From: an uncultured Candidatus Saccharimonas sp.
GTDB lineage: Bacteria > Patescibacteriota > Saccharimonadia > Saccharimonadales > SZUA-47
DNA length: 11,992 nucleotides
NCBI GenBank assembly: GCA_943354655.1
Contig: CALRCT010000006.1
Location: 1 to 11,992 of the forward strand
Direction of reading: 5' to 3'
Position 1 is the stretch's first letter. Each line of letters begins with the position of its first letter. The position numbers and the translations under genes were made by a program. Shown piece after piece: positions 7,124 to 11,992 of this stretch. The notes beneath the pieces are model-generated. The model did no database searches. It was not told the origin of the DNA and saw only the letters and a list, made by a program, of their open reading frames with translations.

Positions 7124-8791
7124 CTAGTAGTCAGCGCCCATGCCGCCCATACCAGCGGCTGCCGCTGATTTTGGCTCTGGTACTTCTACTACCAATGCAC
7201 CCATAGTCATGCCTGTTCCAGCAATACTAACCGCATTCTGAATCGCTTCGCGCGTTACGCGCTTAGGATCAATAATTCCTTTAGCTTTTAAGTCTACTAA
7301 CTTAGCTGGATCGTTAACATTAACGCCAAATCCTTGTTTACCTGACTTAACTTGCGGTAACCATTCGTCTGGATTAATTGCAGAGTTTTCCATTAATATA
7401 CGAAAAGGTTGTTCTAGTGCGCGCTTAAGCAAAAACTTGCCGTTACTGTAAGCAACGTTATCTACGCCAACTATTAATTTTTCGTCTTGGACTATAAGGT
7501 CGGCAAGATTAACCATAGTTACGCCACCGCCAGCCACGATTCCTTCGTCTAGTGCGGCTTTAACTGCAGCAACTGCATCGTCTACTCTAAACTTCTTTTC
7601 TTCTATTTCTGTCTCTGTTGCTCCACCTACTTTAATAACTGCAACCTTGCCACCAAGTGATGCGGCACGTTTTACCAAAGGTTCGTTTGCGTAATGTGTG
7701 TCTGGTTTTTTAGAATCAACCTGAGCCAAAATATGCTTAATACGAGACTTAACATCTGCCGCACTTCCTGCGCCTTCTATTATTGTTGTGCTGTCTTTGC
7801 CAACAATAACTTTACGGGCGCGTCCTACTACTTCTAGTCCTACGGTATCAAAAGTCATACCCAAGTCTTCGGTAACGACTGTGGCACCTGTAAGTATTGC
7901 AATATCGTTTAGTACTTCTTTACGTCGGTCGCCAAACTCTGGAGCTTTTACAGCTACAGCGTTAAATACACCTTTTAACTTGTTTAAAATTAGAGCGCCA
8001 AGTGCTTCACCCTCTACATCTTCGGCTATTAAAATAAGATTTTTTTCGCCTTTTGCTGCCAATTTTTCTAGAATTGGTAAAAATTCTTGGATATTGCTAA
8101 GTTTTTTGTCGGTTATAACAATTGCTGGCTTGTCATATACAGCCTGCATTCGCGTACTGTCGGTAACCATGTATGGGCTAACAAAACCTCTGCTAAATGT
8201 AAATCCTTCTACTACTTCGTGTTCTAGATGTAGTCCCTGACCTTCTTCAACGGTGACTACGCCCGATTTACCTACTTTGTCCATCACATCAGCAATTAAT
8301 GCACCAATTTCGGCGTCACCTGCGCTAATAGTTGCAACTTCGGCGATGCGGCTCTTTTTGCCTTCTATGCTTTCGGCCATACCGTTTAGTTTTTTAAGTA
8401 CATCTGTTGCTGCTGCTTCTAGCCCTTTTCTAAGTAGCATTGGGTTATGTCCTGCTGCTATCAGTTTATTTGCTTCGTTTAAAATATGGTACGTCAAAAC
8501 AGTAACGGTAGTAGTACCGTCGCCTGCAACATCGTTCATTTTGCTGGCCGCTTGTTTTATAAGTTCGGCACCTACTTTGTAACCCAAAGTTTCGTCGTCT
8601 ACGTCTGCAATCTCTACGCCTTTTGCTACAGTAACACCGTCATGAGTAACCGTTGGTGAGCCGTAAGTTTTGCTAATAATTACGTTACGTCCCTTTGGTC
8701 CCATTGTAGTTTTAACTGCTTCATACAAAATACGAGCTCCGCCCAATACTCTTCTGCGCGCATCTTCGTCATAAAAAACTTTTTTAGACAT
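7124..8791 (-). CDS. groEL: 60-kDa chaperonin GroEL
   Basis: The protein has 555 residues, a normal GroEL length. GroEL assembles into double rings of seven subunits that fold proteins in an ATP-driven cycle in the cytosol. Landmarks are MGPKGRNV near residue 31, the nucleotide-binding GDGTTT, the apical-domain stretch with VVEGFTFSRGFVSPYM, DDAVAAVKAALDEGIVAGGG with the hydrolytic Asp, and a short GMGGMGADY tail that keeps only a brief GGM-like repeat. The start is MSKKVFYDEDARRRVL, 3 nt after the groES stop, with AAGG about 9 nt upstream. It is co-transcribed with groES under the CIRCE-bearing promoter and ends at the hairpin 7081-7108. The sequence is diverged from proteobacterial GroEL but no key residue seems missing. 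Confidence 0.98.
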   Translation of the reverse strand: MSKKVFYDEDARRRVLGGARILYEAVKTTMGPKGRNVIISKTYGSPTVTHDGVTVAKGVEIADVDDETLGYKVGAELIKQAASKMNDVAGDGTTTVTVLTYHILNEANKLIAAGHNPMLLRKGLEAAATDVLKKLNGMAESIEGKKSRIAEVATISAGDAEIGALIADVMDKVGKSGVVTVEEGQGLHLEHEVVEGFTFSRGFVSPYMVTDSTRMQAVYDKPAIVITDKKLSNIQEFLPILEKLAAKGEKNLILIAEDVEGEALGALILNKLKGVFNAVAVKAPEFGDRRKEVLNDIAILTGATVVTEDLGMTFDTVGLEVVGRARKVIVGKDSTTIIEGAGSAADVKSRIKHILAQVDSKKPDTHYANEPLVKRAASLGGKVAVIKVGGATETEIEEKKFRVDDAVAAVKAALDEGIVAGGGVTMVNLADLIVQDEKLIVGVDNVAYSNGKFLLKRALEQPFRILMENSAINPDEWLPQVKSGKQGFGVNVNDPAKLVDLKAKGIIDPKRVTREAIQNAVSIAGTGMTMGALVVEVPEPKSAAAAGMGGMGADY

Positions 8792-8794
8792 AGT

Positions 8795-9064
8795 TTAAGC
8801 CTTTACCTTTGCATATACGTTTTCTTCTTTTACTAAAATATATTCTGTTGATTCGATTGTTACTTCGGTGTTGCTATATCCGCCGTAAACAACGCGGTCC
8901 CCAACTTTTACGTCTTTAACATCTTTGCCTACAGCTAATACTTTGGCTATTTTTGGTTTGTCGGCGGACTTTTCTGGCAAATACAAACCACTGGCAGTCT
9001 TAGTTTTAACTACTTCTTGCTCTATAACAACATAATCCGCTAGCGGAACTAAAGGTACACTCAT
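8795..9064 (-). CDS. groES: 10-kDa co-chaperonin GroES
   Basis: The protein has 89 residues and forms the heptameric lid that caps GroEL. It has the N-terminal strand VPLADYVVIEQ (the usual PLxDRV with Arg replaced by Tyr), the mobile loop TASGLYLPEKS (about 23-33) that docks on GroEL, a conserved KVLAVGK turn, VGDRVVYGGYSNTEV, and a C-terminal strand YILVKEENVYAKV. The ATG at 9064 follows a strong SD (GGAGG at 9075-9071 on the minus strand, 6-nt spacing). It is the first gene of the chaperonin operon. The leader is about 80 nt and contains a hairpin. Confidence 0.97.
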   Translation of the reverse strand: MSVPLVPLADYVVIEQEVVKTKTASGLYLPEKSADKPKIAKVLAVGKDVKDVKVGDRVVYGGYSNTEVTIESTEYILVKEENVYAKVKA

Positions 9065-9070
9065 ATTAAT

Positions 9071-9126
9071 CCTCCGATTTTAAGTTAGAAACGGTTGGTA
9101 AATCTCGCATTTTCACCAACCTCCAT
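9071..9126 (-). other. groES 5' leader with hairpin and a 13-codon open frame
   Basis: Within the leader, GGTTGGT (9121-9115 on the minus strand) can pair with ACCAACC (9099-9093), 7 bp around a 15-nt loop. A small open frame runs from the ATG at 9126 to the TAA at 9087-9085 (13 codons, starting MEVGE) without an SD. The canonical GGAGG for groES follows at 9075-9071. The hairpin may stabilise the mRNA; translation of the small frame is unsupported. Confidence 0.35.
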
Positions 9127-9143
9127 AGCTATATTAGCTTAGT

Positions 9144-9170
9144 CTAGCACTCACTATATATGAGTGCCAG
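9144..9170. promoter_or_regulatory. CIRCE operator (HrcA binding site)
   Basis: CTAGCACTC (9144-9152), a 9-nt spacer and GAGTGCCAG (9162-9170) match the CIRCE consensus TTAGCACTC-N9-GAGTGCTAA, with substitutions only at the outer positions. CIRCE is bound by the heat-labile repressor HrcA in front of groESL or dnaK operons. Position, spacing and target gene all fit. hrcA itself is not in the window. Confidence 0.93.
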
Positions 9171-9182
9171 TATAACGGTCAA
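9153..9182 (-). promoter_or_regulatory. groESL promoter overlapping CIRCE
   Basis: On the minus strand TTGACC (9182-9177), an 18-nt spacer and TATAGT (9158-9153) form a vegetative promoter. The -10 box lies in the 9-nt spacer of CIRCE, so bound HrcA would block polymerase. The start site is expected near 9146. Confidence 0.7.
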
Positions 9183-9197
9183 TACCTCTTAAAAACT

Positions 9198-9219
9198 AAA
9201 AAACCGCACTAATATGCGG
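9198..9219 (-). terminator. Rho-independent terminator at the end of the large RNA
   Basis: On the minus strand CCGCA (9219-9215), a 6-nt loop and TGCGG (9208-9204) are followed by TTTTTT (9203-9198) and a further T-rich tract to 9191. It begins 18 nt after the 17-bp closing stem of the putative RNA and 15 nt before the groES -35 box, so it separates the two minus-strand units. Confidence 0.85.
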
Positions 9220-9237
9220 ATAAACAAACGAAGTGAT

Positions 9238-9254
9238 AAATAAGAGAGATTGTA
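9238..9254. repeat. Left arm of the perfect 17-bp inverted repeat
   Basis: AAATAAGAGAGATTGTA here is the exact reverse complement of 9889-9905. In the minus-strand RNA this arm is the 3' strand of the closing helix. No target-site duplication flanks the pair, so a transposon end is not supported. Confidence 0.9.
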
Positions 9255-9832
9255 ATTGAGTGTGAAGGTGGTGCGGGGGTTGCTAATAAGCGATGTTGAT
9301 CGATTTAAATCGTTCTAATCTTTTATTAAACAATCCCCCGCTCCGTGTCGATACTAAAAATAGCATCAACCCTTCCGCATACAGCAATCTGCAGTTCCAT
9401 GAGTGGTATTGAACAACAAAGCAATTTTACTGCATGCCTATTTTCATTATTCCCCCCAAGAGGTAGAAGTTAAAAACAGATTCACCCGCTACGCGATGCT
9501 TCCTCCGTGTGCCCGAACATCTTCTAGGTCAAATTTAGCCAGACTTTCGGCGACACGAACGCGAATTGCGTCTATGTTCCCCCTGCCTTTGGTTGGCGTA
9601 AACAAAACCTCGCATGACAGTCCTTTGTGGACCTTGCGGGCATCCGGCGAGCGCGTCGGTTCGTTGCTTTTAACGAACCTGTTATTCAACTTGGCGCGCT
9701 GTCGTTGCCTTTCATGCCTTTTTGTTCGGGCCGGCTTATCATCTATGTAGCTTTTCAAGGCTACCCCCATTCCTGGATTGAGTGCAACGTTTCACAACGA
9801 GGCAGTCTTATGCATTTGCTCTTGTCTCACGA

Positions 9833-9874
9833 CAGTGCACGCTATTATTAACCGCTTAATAACACCGTGCACTG
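9833..9874 (-). other. Long hairpin near the 5' end of the putative RNA
   Basis: CAGTGCACG (9833-9841) pairs with CGTGCACTG (9866-9874), 9 bp. After a 3x3 internal loop, TTATTAA (9845-9851) pairs with TTAATAA (9856-9862), 7 bp, around a 4-nt loop. It lies 14 nt inside the closing helix. Confidence 0.8.
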
Positions 9875-9888
9875 CCCTAGAGTTTTTA

Positions 9889-9905
9889 TACAATCTCTCT
9901 TATTT
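9889..9905. repeat. Right arm of the perfect 17-bp inverted repeat
   Basis: TACAATCTCTCTTATTT is the exact reverse complement of 9238-9254, 634 nt away. In the minus-strand RNA it is the 5' strand of the closing helix. Confidence 0.9.
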
Positions 9906-9977
9906 GTAAATGTACAGCCATCGCTTGTGCGATGACACAGCGTTTATCTTATTTGACAAACTTGTTAGTAAATGTAC
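9906..9977 (+). repeat. Direct repeat of GTAAATGTAC
   Basis: The 10-mer occurs at 9906-9915 and 9968-9977, 62 nt apart. Each copy contains TACATT on the minus strand, the -10 box of the promoter at 9999-9971 in the distal copy. The proximal copy lacks a good -35. Confidence 0.5.
9919..9934 (-). other. Small hairpin in the 5' leader before the closing helix
   Basis: CATCGC (9919-9924) and GCGATG (9929-9934) form a 6-bp stem with a 4-nt loop. It would be transcribed if the promoter at 9999-9971 is used and is outside the 17-bp closing helix. Confidence 0.5.
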
Positions 9978-9999
9978 TCCTACATATCTTAATTGTCAA
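9971..9999 (-). promoter_or_regulatory. Promoter of the putative large RNA
   Basis: On the minus strand a perfect TTGACA (9999-9994), a 17-nt spacer and TACATT (9976-9971) precede the RNA. The predicted start is near 9964, about 60 nt before the closing helix. The 10-mer holding the -10 box recurs at 9906-9915, where a start would fall at the helix itself. Confidence 0.7.
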
Positions 10000-10056
10000 T
10001 TTTTTTACACTGTTGGCACACAAGTAGTTGTCTTACATTTTTGATAACGTGGGTTT

Positions 10057-10065
10057 TGATACAAT
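10057..10065 (+). promoter_or_regulatory. Extended -10 promoter of the DDAH-like gene, leaderless-type
   Basis: TGATACAAT is an extended -10 (TG, one base, TACAAT) with 7 nt between it and the ATG at 10073. The predicted start site coincides with the start codon. This is a reason to prefer 10073 over the in-frame TTG at 10028. Confidence 0.5.
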
Positions 10066-10072
10066 AGAAGCT

Positions 10073-10933
10073 ATGTCTTTAATAAACAAACATGTGCTAA
10101 TGAGCGGAACTGATTATTTTGACGATGGCTATGCCATTAACGCTCATATGGACGACAAAATACCGGTTGACCGCGTAAAAGCAGCCCAAGAACATGCCAA
10201 AATAGCAGAATATATGCAAAGTGCAGGCATAGCGGTAAGCAAAATTGCAGCACCAAAAAACTGCCAGGACGGAGTATATACTGCAAACTGGGCGCTAATT
10301 CATGGCAATACTGCCGTTATGGCAAACTTACCAAATATACGCGAATCCGAAGAATCTTATGCCAAAGATGTTTTAAAAAATCTAGGCTATAACACAATTA
10401 AATTACCCAAAGAAATTCATTTTAGCGGACAAGGCGACGCTTTGCCATGTGGAAAATATTTGTTTGTAGGAACAAATTATCGAACCAGCCCAGAAGCGCA
10501 TCAACTGCTTGAACAATACCTTAAATTAGACGTAATTGGACTACAAACGGTTCCACAAACCAACAGCAACGGCAGCCTAGTTATTAACAAAGTTACCGGC
10601 TGGCCAGACAGTTTTTTTTACGACCTAGATCTTGCTTTGGCAGTAATTAACCAAAATACAATTGCTTGGTGTCCTGACGCCTTTACTGCAGAATCATGCA
10701 AAAAAATAAGAGACCTAAAAGAACTAGTTAAAATAGAGGTTAGTTTAGACGAAGCTATGAACGGCTTTGCTTGCAACCTAGTGTCTACCGGAAAATCTGT
10801 AATTATGAGCAACCATGCGCCTATTCTAAAAAAGGCGCTGATTGACCTAGGATTAACAGTTTATTGTCCTGATGTAACCGAACTTTTAAAGGGTGGCGGT
10901 TTTATTAGATGTACTACTCTTACACTAAATTAG
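10073..10933 (+). CDS. DDAH/amidinotransferase-fold protein with catalytic His replaced
   Basis: The chosen ATG gives 286 residues, the size of dimethylarginine dimethylaminohydrolase-like proteins of the guanidino-modifying (GME) superfamily. Family landmarks are DYFDDGYAINAHMD (14-27), the substrate-side DGVYTANWAL (66-75), FSGQGDAL (117-124), and KGGGFIRCTTL (273-283) with Cys280 as the expected nucleophile. The usual FYHLD before the second half reads FFYDLD here, so the His partner of the catalytic pair is Asp184. If real, this would weaken or change hydrolysis of arginine-like substrates. A TTG at 10028 is in frame, but the promoter overlaps that extension and homology begins after the ATG. 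It has no signal peptide. It is convergent with the murE-linked gene, with 7 nt between stops. Confidence 0.82.
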   Translation: MSLINKHVLMSGTDYFDDGYAINAHMDDKIPVDRVKAAQEHAKIAEYMQSAGIAVSKIAAPKNCQDGVYTANWALIHGNTAVMANLPNIRESEESYAKDVLKNLGYNTIKLPKEIHFSGQGDALPCGKYLFVGTNYRTSPEAHQLLEQYLKLDVIGLQTVPQTNSNGSLVINKVTGWPDSFFYDLDLALAVINQNTIAWCPDAFTAESCKKIRDLKELVKIEVSLDEAMNGFACNLVSTGKSVIMSNHAPILKKALIDLGLTVYCPDVTELLKGGGFIRCTTLTLN

Positions 10934-10940
10934 TATTAAT

Positions 10941-11435
10941 TTAAGCTGTTATTTCTTGGTGAACCCAAAATAGCAATTTTACAAAATCATCGGCTGTGTT
11001 CCATAAACGCTCCATAGTTCTTGGAGCATATTCGCAACCAGGATTAGTGACAAGACTATTAGAACCATACTGAAAAACTACGCTGGGAAATTCTGAATTT
11101 AGTTCTTTAGTACTAATAGCCGCCGTTTTATATAAATTAATGGTCGCTACTCTAGTTGAATTTTTTAGGTCAGAATTAACCGCTAAAATTGTAGAATCCC
11201 TAAGAGCTAACATCAAAGCCGTACTTTTTATGCCAGTATCTTCGTCTGTATCGGTACCTACTAATGTTTCACTAAAATGTTTAGTTACTAATTTATGGTT
11301 CAGGACTAAATAGTTTGCCAGCCTAAGTGTTCTTAAGGCAATTGTATGAGGAATATCGGCAGGCGTACTAATTGCATCAACGTTATATACATCCACAAAT
11401 GGTTCGCCTTCTAAAAACGGCTGATCAATACTCAT
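10941..11435 (-). CDS. Hypothetical protein coupled to murE
   Basis: No family is recognised in this 164-residue protein. Its ATG overlaps the murE stop as ATGA (11432-11435), so it is translated with murE from one mRNA. The sequence looks like a soluble alpha/beta protein: LRTLRLANYLVLNHKLVTKHFSE, then a short acidic loop TDTDEDTG, STALMLALRDSTILAVNSD and a C-terminal aromatic segment (DDFVKLLFWVHQEITA). There are no signal peptide, membrane span or catalytic motif that I can name. Coupling to murE suggests a role in wall precursor synthesis or simple operon fusion; this is inference. It ends convergent with the DDAH-like gene. Confidence 0.72.
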   Translation of the reverse strand: MSIDQPFLEGEPFVDVYNVDAISTPADIPHTIALRTLRLANYLVLNHKLVTKHFSETLVGTDTDEDTGIKSTALMLALRDSTILAVNSDLKNSTRVATINLYKTAAISTKELNSEFPSVVFQYGSNSLVTNPGCEYAPRTMERLWNTADDFVKLLFWVHQEITA

Positions 11436-11992
11436 GATTTGTTTTTCGTTTTTAGCGATATTGCAGCCTTAGCTACAGACACTTCGTCGTATTCGCGCTT
11501 AAGTACACGCTGTTTGTCTCCGTCGTTTTGCGGTAAATGTCTAAGTTCTGCGGCCTTTGGACCGTTATACAAAATTGATTTTTCGTGACCCTTACCAAGC
11601 AAAATAACCAAGTCACCTTTTTCGGCTAAATCAATTGCCTTTTGAACGGCTTCTTCTCTTTTTAAAATACTAAATAAGTTTTGATTTAGTATTTTTCCGG
11701 ACTCTTTAGCGCCATCACAAATCTGATCCAATATTTTTAGCCCATCTATGTCTCGGTCATCTTCTTCTGTCGCAACTACAATATCGCACCATTTACCGGC
11801 TATTTTACCCTGTTCAGAACGCTTAGCTTCGTCTCGCCTACCAGCACTTCCAAATACACATATTAATTTTCCTTGTGTCAGTTTTTTTACTTCGGCTAAA
11901 ATTTTATCAAAACTTTCGGGGGTGTGTGCGTAATCTACAATAACGTCAAAATTTTGACCTTCGTCTACTTTGGTCATTCTTCCTTCTACTTC
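11432..11992 (-). CDS. murE: UDP-N-acetylmuramoyl-peptide synthetase MurE, C-terminal part (5' end cut by window)
   Basis: The frame is open to the right window edge, with EVEGR preceding the first internal Met. This is the end of the central ATPase domain and the C-terminal Mur-ligase domain. MurE adds the third amino acid to UDP-MurNAc-L-Ala-D-Glu with ATP hydrolysis. Landmarks are VDYAHTPESF, FGSAGRRDEAKR (usually GCGGDRDxxKR) and the C-terminal GKGHEKSI. The motif that selects the diamino acid, normally DNPR for meso-diaminopimelate, reads EDDR within ATEEDDRDID, so the substrate is uncertain. The start lies outside the window. The stop overlaps the next gene by 4 nt. Stop codon TGA supports the standard bacterial code. 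Confidence 0.92.
   Translation of the reverse strand, partial: EVEGRMTKVDEGQNFDVIVDYAHTPESFDKILAEVKKLTQGKLICVFGSAGRRDEAKRSEQGKIAGKWCDIVVATEEDDRDIDGLKILDQICDGAKESGKILNQNLFSILKREEAVQKAIDLAEKGDLVILLGKGHEKSILYNGPKAAELRHLPQNDGDKQRVLKREYDEVSVAKAAISLKTKNKS

Larger units (their letters stand above)
9238..9905 (-). ncRNA. Putative large structured non-coding RNA, class not recognised
   Basis: This stretch has no convincing protein gene but has its own promoter upstream (9999-9971) and a terminator downstream (9219-9198) on the minus strand. Its ends form a perfect 17-bp inverted repeat. Inside are a 16-bp two-part hairpin (9833-9874), an 8-bp hairpin at 9658-9679 enclosed by a 6-bp helix (9650-9655/9695-9700), a 3' arm (9273-9279/9335-9341, continued by 9284-9289/9323-9328), an 8-bp helix 9377-9384/9430-9437 and a 7-bp hairpin 9350-9367. 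Several of these helices have G-U pairs on the minus strand that would be A/C mismatches on the plus strand, which supports the minus strand as the RNA. The centre (about 9480-9780) is visibly richer in G and C than neighbouring genes. I find no tmRNA tag or T-arm, no RNase P core motifs and no intron core. Confidence 0.72.

Noticed and set aside
9489-9770. 93-residue open frame on the minus strand inside the putative RNA
   Set aside because: It starts directly after an AGGA without usable spacing, overlaps other long frames on the opposite strand, has a composition explained by the G/C-rich RNA core (many Arg and Lys), and shows no recognisable fold.
9403-9851. Two overlapping plus-strand open frames (9403-9750 and 9627-9851)
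   Set aside because: They lie in the structured G/C-rich stretch, overlap each other and the minus-strand frame, and lack an SD and a promoter.
9238-9905. MITE or insertion sequence bounded by 17-bp terminal inverted repeats
   Set aside because: No flanking target duplication, no transposase, and a promoter and terminator placed as for a transcribed RNA. A second copy elsewhere in the genome could reopen this.
9238-9905. tmRNA or RNase P RNA
   Set aside because: There is no T-arm with CCA end or tag frame ending in Ala-Ala, and no GAGGAAAGTCC / ACAGAA core on either strand. The length also exceeds the usual range for both.
10028-10072. TTG start at 10028 for the DDAH-like protein
   Set aside because: The 15 extra residues contain the extended -10 box of the promoter and family similarity begins after the ATG at 10073.
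2475-11434. Alternative genetic code (TGA read as Gly)
   Set aside because: TGA ends the ABC ATPase and murE at the expected places, both in ATGA overlaps, and no frame needs TGA read-through.
1-11992. CRISPR array, prophage or integron in the window
   Set aside because: No spaced direct repeats of array type, no phage structural genes, no integrase and no att-like duplication next to the tRNA-Ser gene.

Overview
The window looks like a chromosomal piece of a low-GC bacterium of the candidate phyla radiation, most likely a Saccharibacterium (TM7). The placement is an inference from the gene set and from many short, lineage-type hypothetical proteins. The gene set includes a diverged groES-groEL pair, a phosphoglucose/phosphomannose isomerase of the small SIS type, a DDAH-like amidinotransferase-fold protein, a membrane protein ending in a VPNTGPG-type sorting signal, and a MurE with an altered DNPR-like motif. 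TGA is used as a stop (ABC ATPase, murE), so the genetic code is not the TGA=Gly code of Gracilibacteria/Absconditabacteria.

Layout. 1-1500 (minus): the C-terminally cut HAD phosphatase, a PIG-L/LmbE deacetylase, a rho-independent terminator and tRNA-Ser(GGA). 1576-3697 (plus): a MacB-type ABC ATPase/permease operon with an ATGA overlap. 3700-4734 (minus): the PGI/PMI-type isomerase, convergent with the permease. 4758-5296 (plus): a Pro-rich protein with a helical C-terminus. 5302-6733 (minus): the sorting-signal membrane protein and a 283-residue unknown. 6758-7106 (plus): a 94-residue unknown ending in a bidirectional terminator. 7124-9182 (minus): groES-groEL with a promoter that lies across a CIRCE operator, so it is probably HrcA-repressed. 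9183-10056: no convincing protein gene. 10057-10933 (plus): the DDAH-like protein. 10941-11992 (minus): an unknown protein translationally coupled to murE, which runs off the right edge.

The most interesting part is 9191-9999. It has a consensus-like minus-strand promoter, then about 670 nt bounded by a perfect 17-bp inverted repeat, then a rho-independent terminator just before the groES promoter. The interior holds many local helices, several of which are complete only on the minus strand because they use G-U pairs. I read it as a large structured non-coding RNA, about 0.7 kb, that I cannot match to tmRNA, RNase P RNA, 6S or SRP RNA.

A second theme is translation initiation. Several promoter-proximal genes (HAD, PIG-L, ABC ATPase, 94-aa unknown, DDAH-like) have a -10 box 7-11 nt before the start codon and no Shine-Dalgarno, so they look leaderless. 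Operon-internal genes and genes with real 5' leaders (permease, isomerase, groES, sorting-signal protein) carry SD-like sequences.
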